NCBI RefSeq assembly: GCF_022014235.1
Contig: NZ_JAKLTD010000001.1
Location: 122,831 to 186,830, forward strand
Length of the DNA: 64,000 bases
Source of the DNA: Methanothermobacter sp. K4
GTDB taxonomy: Archaea > Methanobacteriota > Methanobacteria > Methanobacteriales > Methanothermobacteraceae
Direction: 5' to 3'
Translations under genes and position numbers: made by a program
In this document: piece after piece, positions 1 to 8,428 of the stretch
Layout: each line of letters begins with the position of its first letter
How positions within the stretch are numbered: the stretch's first letter is position 1
The notes under the pieces: generated by a model
Databases searched by the model: none
Seen by the model: only the letters and a program-made list of their open reading frames with translations
Told to the model about the DNA's origin: nothing

Positions 1-164
1 AGGATATGTTAAGGCGCTACGAGGATTTTGTGAGGATCAATGGCCGTGAACCTAATACAATATACATTGAACAAGGTAAAAGTGACCATGTTCCTTTAGG
101 AACATTCAAGGATATGTTAAGGCGCTACGAGGATTTTGTGAGGATCAATGGCCGTGAACCTAAT
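1..164 (+). repeat. Two identical 56-bp coding repeats, 108-bp period
   Basis: Bases 1-56 and 109-164 are identical over 56 bp and encode the two pseudomurein-binding repeats. DNA identity including third codon positions points to recent duplication or homogenisation rather than only selection on protein. Confidence 0.9.
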
Positions 165-617
165 TATATCAGCATTCAACCTCAACCATCTTTAAAAGGG
201 CCTTGGACAACTAAGGTCATCGAAAAGATAGGTACTTTTCATGATGCAACGAGCCTCTATGAACAGGTGAAAAAGACTTGCAAGTATAAATATTACTATA
301 ATGATCAGGTCCCCAATCATGTTGCAGTCATGAGAATGACAACAAGCGGGATAAACTGTACTGATGCCTGTCAGTTGTTTCAGCGTGTCATGGAAGAAAT
401 GGGGTACATGGTGAAAATAGAACATGTCCAGGTCAAGTGCAGTGACGGGGAGTGGTACGGCCACTACCTTCTAAATGTCAAAGGTTACGAATTCAAAGAC
501 TGGGTCATATGGGATTACGTATCTGCAACAAAGACGGGAAGACCATTAGGGAAACCTTGCTGCTTAAATGGACTTAAACATCTGGGATGGGGTATAGTCT
601 CCCCCAAACATGACTAA
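1..617 (+). CDS. Pseudomurein endoisopeptidase-like cell-wall hydrolase, C-terminal part (5' truncated by window edge)
   Basis: The reading frame is open to base 1, so the N-terminus lies outside the window. Two pseudomurein-binding repeats (DMLRRYEDFVRINGREPN, 36-residue spacing) precede a papain/transglutaminase-like domain. Candidate catalytic residues are Cys in GINCTDACQ, His in YGHYLL and Asp in VIWDYVSA, in the Cys-His-Asp order of the PeiW/PeiP enzymes that cut the peptide cross-links of methanobacterial pseudomurein. Those enzymes were described from Methanothermobacter phages and prophages; related genes also occur in host chromosomes. No phage gene follows here, so a host autolysin or a phage remnant are both possible. 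A poly-A/T tract follows the stop. Family confidence is good; biological role is inferred. Confidence 0.75.
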   Translation, partial: DMLRRYEDFVRINGREPNTIYIEQGKSDHVPLGTFKDMLRRYEDFVRINGREPNYISIQPQPSLKGPWTTKVIEKIGTFHDATSLYEQVKKTCKYKYYYNDQVPNHVAVMRMTTSGINCTDACQLFQRVMEEMGYMVKIEHVQVKCSDGEWYGHYLLNVKGYEFKDWVIWDYVSATKTGRPLGKPCCLNGLKHLGWGIVSPKHD

Positions 618-784
618 AAAAAGAAAAAAGAAGGTAGGGCATTAAATATGACAGAAACACATGTCCATATGTTTATTTCTTGGCATTGACCATAAAGGTT
701 AATGTATTATTATTATATGAAATAGTATGTCAAAATAGGATTAAAAGTAAACAAAAAAACCAACATTTATGATATAAAATTATA

Positions 785-810
785 AGGGAAAATATTTAAT
801 AATGTGGATT
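785..810 (+). promoter_or_regulatory. TATA-box promoter of the DRG GTPase gene
   Basis: AAATATTTAATA lies in a very A/T-rich 250-bp gap. An archaeal start about 26 nt downstream would fall near 820, leaving a leader of roughly 50 nt before the ATG at 871. The rest of 618-870 shows no gene or RNA that I can recognise. Confidence 0.5.
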
Positions 811-870
811 AGAGAACATTGAATGATTACACTGATTTTGCCCCGCTTCAACAATGTTCATGTGAGTATT

Positions 871-1965
871 ATGGATATCGAGGAGAAGATCAAAAAGATA
901 GAAGAGGAGATACAGAGGACCCCCTACAACAAGGCCACCGCACACCATATAGGGAAACTGAAGGCGAAGATCTCCCGCCTGAAGGAGGAGGCCCTCCAGC
1001 GAAGGTCATCCTCAGGGAAGGGGAAGGGTTTCCATATAAAGAAATCAGGCGACTCCACCGTTGTGCTTATCGGTTTCCCCTCTGTCGGTAAATCCACCCT
1101 CCTCAACGAACTCACCAATGCAGAGTCAAAGGTTGGGGAGTACCAGTTCACAACACTTGAGATAGTGCCTGGTGTGATGGAGTACCGTGGGGCTCAGATA
1201 CAGATCTTCGACATACCAGGGATAATCACCGGTGCCTCCCGCGGTAAGGGCCGTGGAAGGGAGATACTGTCGGTTGCAAGGAGCGCTGACCTCATAGTCA
1301 TTGTGCTGGATGTCTTCAACACGGACCACATGGACGTGATTCTACGTGAACTTCGGGATGTTGGCATAAGACCCAATGAGACGCCCCCAGATGTGACCGT
1401 GAAGAGGAGAAAACTGGGTGGTGTGAAGCTGTCATCAACAGTTGAACTGACCCACCTTGATGAGAGGATCATACGCTCTGTGCTCAATGAGTATGGCATC
1501 CACAATGCCGATGTACTCATAAGGGAGGATATAACCGTTGACCAGTTCATAGATGTTATGGAGGCAAACCGCGCCTACATACCGGCCATCACAGTTATAA
1601 ACAAGATAGACCTTGTGGATGAATCCTATCTGAACCATATAAAGCACGAATTTCCAGATGCCCTGCTGATATCTGCAGACAGGAACCTGAACATCGATGA
1701 GCTCAGGGAGGAAATATTTAACCGCCTTGGGCTTATAAGGATATACATGAAGCCACAGGGACAGAAGGCAGACTACAGTGAACCACTGATAATTAAGGAG
1801 GGTTCAACCGTTGGTGACGTGTGTCAGAAACTCCACAGAGACTTTGTCCGTAAATTCCGGCACGCCAGGGTCTGGGGTAGCTCGGTTAAATTTGACGGTC
1901 AGAAGGTGGGAATCGACCATGTCCTCAACGATGAGGATGTGCTGAGGATCATCATAAAGAAGTGA
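871..1965 (+). CDS. DRG/OBG-family GTPase with TGS domain
   Basis: A 364-residue GTP-binding protein of the developmentally regulated GTPase (DRG) family, thought to act with ribosomes. An N-terminal basic coiled region (1-55) precedes the G domain: G1 GFPSVGKST (68-76), G3 DIPG (114-117), G4 NKID (244-247). A TGS domain fills about residues 288-363. The frame extends upstream to an ATG at 823, but the family N-terminus ([20 protein letters not shown]) starts at 871, so that start is preferred. Stands alone with its own promoter; thi4 follows after a short gap. Family assignment is firm; the molecular client is unknown. Confidence 0.9.
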   Translation: MDIEEKIKKIEEEIQRTPYNKATAHHIGKLKAKISRLKEEALQRRSSSGKGKGFHIKKSGDSTVVLIGFPSVGKSTLLNELTNAESKVGEYQFTTLEIVPGVMEYRGAQIQIFDIPGIITGASRGKGRGREILSVARSADLIVIVLDVFNTDHMDVILRELRDVGIRPNETPPDVTVKRRKLGGVKLSSTVELTHLDERIIRSVLNEYGIHNADVLIREDITVDQFIDVMEANRAYIPAITVINKIDLVDESYLNHIKHEFPDALLISADRNLNIDELREEIFNRLGLIRIYMKPQGQKADYSEPLIIKEGSTVGDVCQKLHRDFVRKFRHARVWGSSVKFDGQKVGIDHVLNDEDVLRIIIKK

Positions 1966-2033
1966 ACTCCCATTTGGAGGAACAATTAAATAGAAATGTG
2001 TATCACGAACACATATCACTTGAAGGTGTGAAG

Positions 2034-2810
2034 ATGAAACTTGACGATATAAAAATTTCAAGAGCCATTGTTGAAGGATACATGGAGGAACTCCTGGACT
2101 ACATGGAAATGGACGTTGCAATTGGTGGAGGGGGACCCTCCGGACTTACAGCAGGCTACTACCTTGCAAGGGCGGGCCTGAAGGTTGCCCTCTTTGAGAG
2201 AAAGCTCTCCATAGGTGGGGGTATGTGGGGCGGCGGTATGATGTTCAACAAGATCGTTGTCCAGGATGAGGGTAAGGAGATCCTGGATGAGTTTGGTGTA
2301 AGGTCAAAGCCCTACGATGAAGGATACCATGTTGCAGACTCTGTTGAGGCAACATCAACCCTCTGCTCAAGGGCATGCCAGGCAGGCCTCAAGATATTCA
2401 ACCTCATGAGCATAGAGGACGTTATGATACGTGACGAGGGCATAACAGGTCTTGTGCTTAACTGGAGCTCTGTTGAGATGGCCGGACTCCACGTTGACCC
2501 CCTCACCGTTAGGGCAGGGGCTGTTATAGATGCAACCGGCCATGACTGTGAGATAGTGAAGGTCGTGGAGCGGAAGATAGGCCCGGAACTCAACACCCCC
2601 GATGGCAGGATACAGGGTGAAAGGTCAATGTGGGCCGATGTGGGTGAGGCCGCCCTCATAGATAACACCCGCGAGGTCTACCCCAACCTCTATGTGGCTG
2701 GTATGGCGAGCAACGCAGTCTACGGCGCCCCACGTATGGGCCCCATATTCGGGGGTATGCTGGTCTCAGGTCGAAGGGTTGCAGAGATGATAATTGAAAA
2801 GCTGAAATAA
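2034..2810 (+). CDS. thi4: Archaeal Thi4, thiazole synthase
   Basis: A 258-residue FAD/NAD-binding Thi4 protein that makes the thiazole phosphate of thiamine from NAD and glycine. The dinucleotide motif GGGGPSG is at residues 31-37. At the position where yeast Thi4 has its suicide sulfur-donating Cys (CCMDP) this protein has GLHVDP with His153. Methanogen Thi4 enzymes with His here were shown to be catalytic and to take sulfide as sulfur source. The start is the ATG after GAAGGTGTG (2022-2030), not the upstream in-frame codon at 1962. The stop overlaps the next ATG by one base. Complements thiC (37802-39073) in the same window. Confidence 0.92.
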   Translation: MKLDDIKISRAIVEGYMEELLDYMEMDVAIGGGGPSGLTAGYYLARAGLKVALFERKLSIGGGMWGGGMMFNKIVVQDEGKEILDEFGVRSKPYDEGYHVADSVEATSTLCSRACQAGLKIFNLMSIEDVMIRDEGITGLVLNWSSVEMAGLHVDPLTVRAGAVIDATGHDCEIVKVVERKIGPELNTPDGRIQGERSMWADVGEAALIDNTREVYPNLYVAGMASNAVYGAPRMGPIFGGMLVSGRRVAEMIIEKLK

Positions 2811-3334
2811 TGAGGCCCATCTGCATAACAGGAACCCCTGGTGTTGGTAAGAGTACCGTGGCTGGAATTCTCGGGGATTCCGGTTTCAGGGTCCTTTCCG
2901 TGGGTGAACTTGCGCTGGAGGAGGGTTTCATCCTTGGAAGTAACCCTGACCGTGGTTACCTTGAGGTGGACATTGAATCCCTCTGCAGACACGTTGAGGG
3001 CCTTGAGGGTGACGATGCCATCCTCGAGGGTCACCTCTCCCATCTCTGTGGCTGCTGCAGCATGGTGATAGTGCTGAGGCTCCACCCAAAAATCCTTGAG
3101 GGGCGCCTTAAGGCAAGGGGTTACCCTGAGGAGAAGATCGCTGAGAACCTTGAGGCCGAGGCCCTGGACGTGTGCCTGGTGGAGGCTGTTGAGATCCATG
3201 GTGATAGGGTCCACGAGGTTGATACAACCGGCAGATCAGCCAGCGCGGTTGCCGGTATCATAAAGGATATTATAAATGGTTCCATGGTGTGCCCGCCGGG
3301 TGGGGTTGACTTCTCAGGATGGCTCCTTGGTTGA
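2810..3334 (+). CDS. AK6/Fap7-type adenylate kinase-like NTPase
   Basis: A 174-residue P-loop protein (GTPGVGKST, residues 8-16) of the small atypical adenylate kinase family AK6, whose eukaryotic member Fap7 acts in the last step of 18S rRNA maturation with ribosomal protein uS11. An EGHLSHL segment matches the family's nucleotide-monophosphate region. Translationally coupled to thi4 by a TAATG overlap, but nothing suggests a shared thiamine role. An A/T-rich gap with its own promoter separates it from the ribosomal operon. The ribosome-assembly role is inferred from the family. Confidence 0.85.
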   Translation: MRPICITGTPGVGKSTVAGILGDSGFRVLSVGELALEEGFILGSNPDRGYLEVDIESLCRHVEGLEGDDAILEGHLSHLCGCCSMVIVLRLHPKILEGRLKARGYPEEKIAENLEAEALDVCLVEAVEIHGDRVHEVDTTGRSASAVAGIIKDIINGSMVCPPGGVDFSGWLLG

Positions 3335-3342
3335 TGGAAAAA

Positions 3343-3378
3343 CTTTTTAAATATGGAAACACAAACCACTTATAATAT
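3343..3378 (+). promoter_or_regulatory. Promoter region of the translation/secretion operon
   Basis: Two A/T-rich TATA candidates, CTTTTTAAATATGG (about 3345-3358) and CTTATAATATT (about 3369-3379), precede the first gene at 3458. They would give leaders of about 80 and 60 nt. Which one is used cannot be decided from sequence. Confidence 0.45.
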
Positions 3379-3382
3379 TCTT

Positions 3383-3419
3383 CTTGTGCTTAAGTTACAA
3401 CACCATCTTAATGTGCAAG
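3383..3419 (+). promoter_or_regulatory. Imperfect inverted repeat in the leader of the rnp4 operon
   Basis: CTTGTGCTTAAG (3383-3394) and CTTAATGTGCAAG (3407-3419) can pair as CTTG/CAAG and TTAAG/CTTAA around a small internal loop, with a 12-nt apical loop. It lies in the transcript only if the upstream TATA box is used. Possible leader hairpin or protein site; function unknown. Confidence 0.35.
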
Positions 3420-3457
3420 ATCAGGGATGTTCTATTCCGTTTGTGAGAGGTTAAACC

Positions 3458-3889
3458 TTGAGGAGAGGAAAGAGACCCGGATGGATGCTGAAAATTGCCC
3501 GTGAGAGAATAGACATCCTCTTCAGAATGGCTGACCGTGAATTTGCGGCCAACCCGGGGAGATCGCACAGGTACACCGAACTTGCAAGAAACATATCTAT
3601 GAAGTACCGTGTAAGGATTCCCAGAGAGTGGAGAAGGAGGTTCTGCAGGAGGTGTTACAGCTTCCTCAAACCAGGTTCAAACTGCACCGTAAGGATATCC
3701 GGTGGGAAGGTTAATTTTAGGTGTCATGAGTGCGGTCACATCATGAGATTCCCCTACATTCAGGAAAAAAAACAGAAAAGGAGAAATAAAATTGAGTCTC
3801 ACACCATCAAAAAAGGAACTGATGAGCAGGTCACTTTCGGCGCTCACAATAAACGTGGGAAAGGCAGGAGTGACCGAAAGTCTCATTGA
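3458..3889 (+). CDS. rnp4: RNase P protein component 4 (Rpp21/Rpr2 family)
   Basis: A 143-residue archaeal Rpp21 homologue, part of the RNase P holoenzyme that trims tRNA 5' leaders. Two CxxC knuckles (FCRRCYSF and FRCHECGH) form the zinc site and the protein is strongly basic. Starts with TTG at 3458, after GTGAGAGG at 3443-3450 with normal spacing; an internal ATG at residue 10 is less likely. First gene of the translation operon. Its 3' end overlaps the next gene by 98 nt in another frame, so the Lys/Arg-rich tail after residue about 112 is encoded by doubly used DNA. Confidence 0.9.
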   Translation: MRRGKRPGWMLKIARERIDILFRMADREFAANPGRSHRYTELARNISMKYRVRIPREWRRRFCRRCYSFLKPGSNCTVRISGGKVNFRCHECGHIMRFPYIQEKKQKRRNKIESHTIKKGTDEQVTFGAHNKRGKGRSDRKSH

Positions 3890-4055
3890 AGAGGTCAGGA
3901 GGCAGTTGAAGGCAAATGAACTTATAAAGATAAGATTCGCCAGGACAGTGGCCTCACAAAAAGAAAGCTATATTACCGAGATAGTTGAAAAAACAAATTC
4001 TAAGCTCATAGATTTAAGAGGAAATGTGGCAATAATTTTCAAAAAAAGATCTTAG
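3792..4055 (+). CDS. CRM (YhbY) RNA-binding domain protein
   Basis: An 87-residue single CRS1-YhbY domain, with the characteristic [13 protein letters not shown] and KIRF segments. Such proteins bind pre-50S particles or structured RNA. The start is a TTG at 3792 inside rnp4; residues [12 protein letters not shown] align with the usual N-terminal helix of the family, which supports this start over the ATG at 3822. The next gene (S19e) begins 10 nt downstream. Placement among RNase P, ribosomal proteins and aIF6 supports a role in ribosome or RNA maturation. Confidence 0.87.
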   Translation: MSLTPSKKELMSRSLSALTINVGKAGVTESLIEEVRRQLKANELIKIRFARTVASQKESYITEIVEKTNSKLIDLRGNVAIIFKKRS

Positions 4056-4065
4056 GAGGATAAAT

Positions 4066-4503
4066 ATGACTACAGTTTATGATGTGCCAGCAGATCTGCT
4101 TATAAATAAGGTTGCCGAGGACCTTAAGAAGGATGGTAAAGTTAAATCCCCTGAGTGGGTTAACTTTGTCAAGACAGGTGTCCACAAGGAAAGAAGGCCC
4201 GAGAACCCTGACTGGTGGTATGTGAGGGCAGCTGCCCTTCTGAGGAGGGTCTATATCGATGGGCCTGTGGGTGTTAACAGCCTCAGGACCCACTACGGCG
4301 GTAAAAAGGATAGGGGTTCACGGCCAGAAAGGTTCAGAAGGGGAAGCGGTGCAATAATAAGGAGAGCCCTTCAGCAGCTTGAAGAATCAGGCCTCATAAC
4401 AAAGGAGGATGGTGGGAGAGTCGTAACACCTGAAGGTCGTTCATTCCTTGATAAGGCTGCCGCTGAAGTAAAAAAAGAAGTTGAAGGCCTTGAGAATTAC
4501 TGA
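4066..4503 (+). CDS. rps19e: Ribosomal protein S19e (eS19)
   Basis: A 145-residue small-subunit protein specific to archaea and eukaryotes, with a winged-helix-like body and the conserved [14 protein letters not shown] and [14 protein letters not shown] segments. AGGAGGATAAAT directly precedes the ATG. Full length for archaeal S19e. Third gene of the operon; the PDCD5-like gene follows after 30 nt, as in many archaea. Confidence 0.95.
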   Translation: MTTVYDVPADLLINKVAEDLKKDGKVKSPEWVNFVKTGVHKERRPENPDWWYVRAAALLRRVYIDGPVGVNSLRTHYGGKKDRGSRPERFRRGSGAIIRRALQQLEESGLITKEDGGRVVTPEGRSFLDKAAAEVKKEVEGLENY

Positions 4504-4533
4504 AAAAATTAAGGGGCCTGGGAGGTTTTCTAA

Positions 4534-4869
4534 TTGACAGACCTCGAAGAAATACGTCGCAAAAAGATGCTGGAACTCCAGCAGAGGGCACAGCAACAGG
4601 CAATGGAAACTGAAGCCCAGGAGCAGATGCGTCAGCAGCTGGAAATGCGGAAGAAACAGATAATGATGCAGATACTCACCCCTGAAGCCCGCAGCCGTCT
4701 TGCAAATCTGAGGCTTACAAGGCCAGAATTCGTTGAGCAGATAGAACTCCAGCTGATACAGCTGGCCCAGATGGGTCGTGTGAGGTCAAAGATAACAGAT
4801 GAACAGCTAAAGGAGCTGCTCAAGAAAGTTTCTGGCAAAAAAAGGGAGATAAAGATCAGTAGAAAATGA
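4534..4869 (+). CDS. PDCD5-family DNA-binding protein
   Basis: A 111-residue helical protein of the PDCD5/TFAR19 family. A Gln/Glu-rich N-terminal helix (MTDLEEIRRKKMLELQQRAQ) precedes the three-helix core containing LTPEARSRLANLRL. Archaeal members are structurally known and bind DNA weakly; physiological function is unresolved. Starts with TTG at 4534, behind GGGAGG at 4520-4525. Its last four bases overlap the ATG of the next gene (ATGA), indicating coupled translation. Confidence 0.88.
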   Translation: MTDLEEIRRKKMLELQQRAQQQAMETEAQEQMRQQLEMRKKQIMMQILTPEARSRLANLRLTRPEFVEQIELQLIQLAQMGRVRSKITDEQLKELLKKVSGKKREIKISRK

Positions 4870-5468
4870 ATGCATGCGTACTCTACAGTGGCGGTAAGGA
4901 CAGCTCACTGATGGCTGTGATGCTCCAGAGGATGGGGATCCAGGCTGAACTTGTAACTGTGAACTTTGGTGTCTATGATTCCTGGAGACCCGCATCCATG
5001 GCTGCAGATGCCCTGGGATTCAAACACAGGGTCCTTGAACTCAGTGGGGATGTGATCAGGGAAGCCACTGAAATGATAATAAATGATGGGTTCCCCAATA
5101 ACGGTATAATGCATATACACAGAAGCGCCGTTGAGGCCGCTGCAGCTGAGTATGATCTGGTTGCTGATGGAACGCGACGTGATGACAGGACCCCAAAGCT
5201 TACAAGGGATGAAATACAGAGTCTTGAAGACCGTAGAGATGTTGAATATGTGAACCTTGATGGTTTTGGTTACAGGACCATCAACAGATTCGCTTCAGAG
5301 TTATTCACACTTAAAAGGGAGAAGAGTAATCCTGAAAACAGCTCCGACTATGAGGTTGAGGTTCGCCTCCTCATGGAGAAGATGGGCTGCAGATCAGAGT
5401 CATTCTTCCCCGTTCACTTCCAGACCAGGGTTACTGGCTGGAAAGATCCACAGCAAGGAGGACGCTGA
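4866..5468 (+). CDS. PP-loop ATP pyrophosphatase superfamily protein, substrate unknown
   Basis: A 200-residue protein with the N-terminal PP-loop SGGKDS (residues 8-13) used by ATP-pyrophosphatases that adenylate tRNA bases, amides or carboxylates. Later motifs include ADGTRRDDRTP and a GYRTINR segment. No CxxC pair or RNA-binding (THUMP/TtcA) domain is visible. Overlaps PDCD5 by 4 nt and abuts L39e, so it is embedded in the ribosomal operon. An RNA or ribosomal-protein modification role is a guess from context; I cannot name the reaction. Confidence 0.7.
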   Translation: MNACVLYSGGKDSSLMAVMLQRMGIQAELVTVNFGVYDSWRPASMAADALGFKHRVLELSGDVIREATEMIINDGFPNNGIMHIHRSAVEAAAAEYDLVADGTRRDDRTPKLTRDEIQSLEDRRDVEYVNLDGFGYRTINRFASELFTLKREKSNPENSSDYEVEVRLLMEKMGCRSESFFPVHFQTRVTGWKDPQQGGR

Positions 5469-5624
5469 ATGAGTAGAAACAAACATGTTGCCAGGAAACT
5501 TAGAATGGCGAAGGCTAACAGACAGAACAGAAGGGTGCCCGCATGGGTGATGGTTAAAACCAATTACAGGGTCAGAAGCCATCCAAAGATGAGGCACTGG
5601 AGAAGGACCAAACTCAAGGTATAG
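5469..5624 (+). CDS. rpl39e: Ribosomal protein L39e (eL39)
   Basis: A 51-residue, highly basic protein ([20 protein letters not shown]... ending WRRTKLKV), full length for L39e, which lines the peptide exit tunnel of the large subunit. ATG starts immediately after the preceding TGA. AGGAGG sits just upstream, within the end of the PP-loop gene. L31e follows after 13 nt. Confidence 0.95.
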   Translation: MSRNKHVARKLRMAKANRQNRRVPAWVMVKTNYRVRSHPKMRHWRRTKLKV

Positions 5625-5637
5625 GAGGGATCTTAAC

Positions 5638-5883
5638 ATGGAAAGAATTTACGTTATACCCCTGCGGAAGGCAAAGGAAGTTCCAAGAACCATAAGAGCA
5701 CCGAAGGCTGTTAAGATTGTCAGAGAATTTCTCATGAAACACATGAAGACAGACACCGTTAAAATTGATGAATCCATCAACGAAAAAATCTGGGAAAGGG
5801 GTATCCAGAAGATTCCCCCCAGGATAAAGGTCAGAGCCGTCAAGGATGATGACGGCGTGGTGGAAGCCATTCTCGAAGAATAA
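5638..5883 (+). CDS. rpl31e: Ribosomal protein L31e (eL31)
   Basis: An 81-residue large-subunit protein with the family signature ERIYVIPLR at the N-terminus and the [20 protein letters not shown] segment. It sits at the tunnel exit near the SRP-docking surface. A TAGGAGGGATC ribosome-binding site precedes the ATG. The L39e-L31e-aIF6-LX order is conserved widely in archaea. Confidence 0.95.
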   Translation: MERIYVIPLRKAKEVPRTIRAPKAVKIVREFLMKHMKTDTVKIDESINEKIWERGIQKIPPRIKVRAVKDDDGVVEAILEE

Positions 5884-5898
5884 AAAAAATGGTGGATT

Positions 5899-6567
5899 AT
5901 GATCAGAAGGATCAACCTCAGCGGAAACCCCAACATTGGAGTCTACATCTCTGTAACTGACAGTGTGGCCCTCATACCTGTTAATACATCCCCAAAATTT
6001 GAGGATGCATTGAGGGAGGCCCTTGAAGTTGAAGTCCTGAGGACATCCCTCAGTGGCAGCAGCCTAAACGGGGCGCTTTCGGTTGGAAATTCAAACGGTT
6101 TCGTGGTTTCAAATCAGGCAATGGACCGTGAAGTTGAGGCGCTCATGGCTGCAGGTCTTGAGGTTACCCGTATCCCCGACAGGTTCACGGCGGTTGGCAA
6201 CCTTGTTCTGGCCAATGATAATGGTGCCGTTGCAAGTCCACTGCTATCAGAGGATGCCCTGAACGTTATAGGGGATGTTCTTGAGGTTGATGTTAAAGTA
6301 TCCACAGTTGCAGGCCTCAACATCATAGGATCCCTGGGGGCTGTGACCAACCGCGGAGCACTCCTGCACCCCCACATCTCAGAGAACGAGCTGAGGGTCG
6401 TGGAGGGGACCCTGGGGGTGGAGGCAGATGTTGGCACCGTCAACCATGGTGTAGCACTTGTAGGTGCCTGCTCAGCAGCCAACTCAAATGGTGTCCTTGT
6501 GGGTGAAGAAACCACAGGACCTGAACTTGCAAGGATAGAAGAAGCTTTAGGTTTTCTTGAGGGATGA
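5899..6567 (+). CDS. eif6: Translation initiation factor 6 (aIF6), ribosome anti-association factor
   Basis: A 222-residue pentein-fold protein that binds the large subunit and prevents joining of subunits. Internal pseudo-repeats of the fold are visible (LSVGNSNGFVVSNQ, LVLANDNGAVASP, LGAVTNRGALLHP, ACSAANSNGVLVG). Length is typical for archaea (about 220). ATG follows GGTGGATT at 5891-5898. Downstream of L31e and upstream of LX in the conserved cluster. Confidence 0.95.
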   Translation: MIRRINLSGNPNIGVYISVTDSVALIPVNTSPKFEDALREALEVEVLRTSLSGSSLNGALSVGNSNGFVVSNQAMDREVEALMAAGLEVTRIPDRFTAVGNLVLANDNGAVASPLLSEDALNVIGDVLEVDVKVSTVAGLNIIGSLGAVTNRGALLHPHISENELRVVEGTLGVEADVGTVNHGVALVGACSAANSNGVLVGEETTGPELARIEEALGFLEG

Positions 6568-6570
6568 AAA

Positions 6571-6801
6571 ATGAAAACGAAGATATTTAGGGTTAAAGGA
6601 AGGTTCCAGATGGGTGATAAACTTCAGCCATTCACAAAGGAACTCAAGGCAATAAAGGAAGAGGAGATCTACGAGAGACTATACTCCGAATTCGGAAGTA
6701 AACACAGGGTTCCAAGAAGCAAGGTTATGATTGAGGAGATAGAGGAGATATCACCCGAGGAGGTAGAGGACCCGGTGGTCAGGGCGCTGGTCCAGAGGTG
6801 A
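6571..6801 (+). CDS. rplX: Ribosomal protein LX (eL20/L18a)
   Basis: A 76-residue archaeal LX protein, a short relative of eukaryotic L18a, with [12 protein letters not shown] at the N-terminus and the [14 protein letters not shown] segment. The gene begins three bases after the aIF6 stop, so the two are almost certainly co-translated. Confidence 0.93.
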   Translation: MKTKIFRVKGRFQMGDKLQPFTKELKAIKEEEIYERLYSEFGSKHRVPRSKVMIEEIEEISPEEVEDPVVRALVQR

Positions 6802-6805
6802 TCCC

Positions 6806-7231
6806 ATGGAAGACCAGCAGAAACTTGAGGAGATAGTGAACCAGCTAAACATTTACCAGAGCCAGGCTGAACTCATCCAGCAGCAGATGGAGGCTGTCCG
6901 GGCAACAATCAGCGAACTGGAGATACTTGAAAACACCCTGAAGGACATTCAGGGAAAGGATGGCTCTGAAACCCTTGTACCTGTTGGTGCCGGTTCCTTC
7001 ATAAAGGCAGAACTCAAGGAGACAGAAGAGGTCATAATGAGTGTCGGTGCGGGTGTTGCCATAAAGAAGAACTTTGAGGACGCCATGAAAACCATCGACT
7101 CACAGAAGAAGGAACTTGAGGCAACACTCCAGAAAATGGGGGAAAACCTCCGCAAAATAACTGACATCATCCTTAAACTATCTCCTCAGGCAGAGGAACT
7201 CCTTAAAAGGGTAAGGGGAAGTGAGGAGTAA
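6806..7231 (+). CDS. pfdA: Prefoldin subunit alpha
   Basis: A 141-residue prefoldin alpha (GimC) subunit: two long coiled-coil helices (about 1-50 and 85-138) flank a beta-hairpin region containing [14 protein letters not shown] and [13 protein letters not shown]. Forms the alpha2-beta4 chaperone that delivers unfolded proteins to the thermosome. Starts 5 nt after LX. The ftsY GTG follows its stop directly, so this is the penultimate gene of the operon. Confidence 0.95.
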   Translation: MEDQQKLEEIVNQLNIYQSQAELIQQQMEAVRATISELEILENTLKDIQGKDGSETLVPVGAGSFIKAELKETEEVIMSVGAGVAIKKNFEDAMKTIDSQKKELEATLQKMGENLRKITDIILKLSPQAEELLKRVRGSEE

Positions 7232-8314
7232 GTGTTTGAATCTCTGAAGAAAAAATTCACTGAAACAGTGGGGAAGATCACCGAGAAGGTATCTTCAGGT
7301 GCTGAAGCCCCATCTGAGGGTGAGAAGGTCTCCCCAGAAGAGAGCAGCCCTGAGCCTGTGGCAGCTGATGCAACCCAGAAGATAGAAACTGAGAATCCCA
7401 TTCCAGAAGCGGAGGATAATGAAACTGAGGACCGGAGCGATGAAGAGGGCTCAGGTTTCCTTTCATTTTTCAGAGAAAAGAAGATATCAGAGAAGGACGT
7501 TGAGGACGTCCTCTGGGAACTGGAAATGGCCCTCCTTGAAAGTGATGTGGCCCTTGAAGTGGCCGAAAGAATCGTTGAGGAACTCAGGGAGGAGCTGGTT
7601 GGTAAGAAGGTTAAGAGGAGTACCGAGATCTCAGATTACACAAGGGAGGCCCTTAAAAAGGCCGTCATGGATGTTCTGAGTGTTGATGGCGTTAAAATCA
7701 GAGAACTTGCAGAAAAAAGGAAGCCCCTGGTCATAATGTTCGTGGGTATAAACGGTACAGGTAAGACAACAACCATCGCCAAGGTGGCCAGGTACTTCAT
7801 GAGGATGGGTCTTGAACCTGTTATGGCTGCAGCAGACACTTTCCGTGCCGGGGCGATAGAGCAGATACATGAACACGCAGATAAACTTGGTGTTAAAATT
7901 ATAAGCCATCGAAAGGGAGCTGATCCTGCTGCAGTGGCCTTCGATGCCGTATCCCATGCGAAGGCTCAGGGTAAGGATGTTGTCCTCATAGACACGGCTG
8001 GGAGAATGCAGACAAACGTCAATCTCATGGATGAGATGGCCAAGATAAAGAGGGTTGTGAAGCCTGACCTCATAGTATTTGTTGGTGATGCCCTTACAGG
8101 TAACGACGCCATTGAACAGGCAACAAAATTTGATGAAACCGTGGGCATAGATGCCGTTATCCTCACCAAGGCTGATGCCGATGCCCGTGGCGGAGCAGCC
8201 CTATCCATAGGTTACATGATCCGTAAACCAATAATATTCCTCGGTACAGGGCAGGGATACGATGACATCATGGAATTCCGGCCTGAATGGATGGCCGATC
8301 AGCTGTTTACCTGA
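7232..8314 (+). CDS. ftsY: Signal recognition particle receptor FtsY
   Basis: A 360-residue SRP receptor GTPase. Residues 1-75 are acidic and low complexity, the usual archaeal A region; the NG domain follows with G1 GINGTGKTT (172-180), the DTFRAGA element, DTAGRMQ (G3) and TKAD (G4). GTG start directly after the pfdA stop, preceded by AGTGAGGAG. Last gene of the translation/secretion operon; its link to ribosome-exit proteins L39e and L31e fits co-translational targeting. Confidence 0.95.
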   Translation: MFESLKKKFTETVGKITEKVSSGAEAPSEGEKVSPEESSPEPVAADATQKIETENPIPEAEDNETEDRSDEEGSGFLSFFREKKISEKDVEDVLWELEMALLESDVALEVAERIVEELREELVGKKVKRSTEISDYTREALKKAVMDVLSVDGVKIRELAEKRKPLVIMFVGINGTGKTTTIAKVARYFMRMGLEPVMAAADTFRAGAIEQIHEHADKLGVKIISHRKGADPAAVAFDAVSHAKAQGKDVVLIDTAGRMQTNVNLMDEMAKIKRVVKPDLIVFVGDALTGNDAIEQATKFDETVGIDAVILTKADADARGGAALSIGYMIRKPIIFLGTGQGYDDIMEFRPEWMADQLFT

Positions 8315-8361
8315 CCTGATTATCAGCTTTATTAGCAGTCATCCCTCCACATCATCCAAAA

Positions 8362-8400
8362 ATTTTTATACAATGCGATCCATTTTTATACAATGCGATC
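8362..8400 (+). repeat. Tandem duplication of a 19-bp TATA-containing promoter core
   Basis: ATTTTTATACAATGCGATC occurs at 8362-8380 and again at 8382-8400 (20-bp period, no mismatch). Each copy contains the TATA-like TTTTTATA. The two copies would place transcription starts about 20 nt apart, both upstream of the ATG at 8429. Confidence 0.85.
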
Positions 8401-8428
8401 TCCACTTCCCATAGAGGGTGGGCTCAAG

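Noticed and set aside
2720..3214. 164-codon minus-strand frame over the AK6 gene
   Set aside because: Shadow of the AK6 coding sequence; the plus-strand protein has a complete P-loop and family features.
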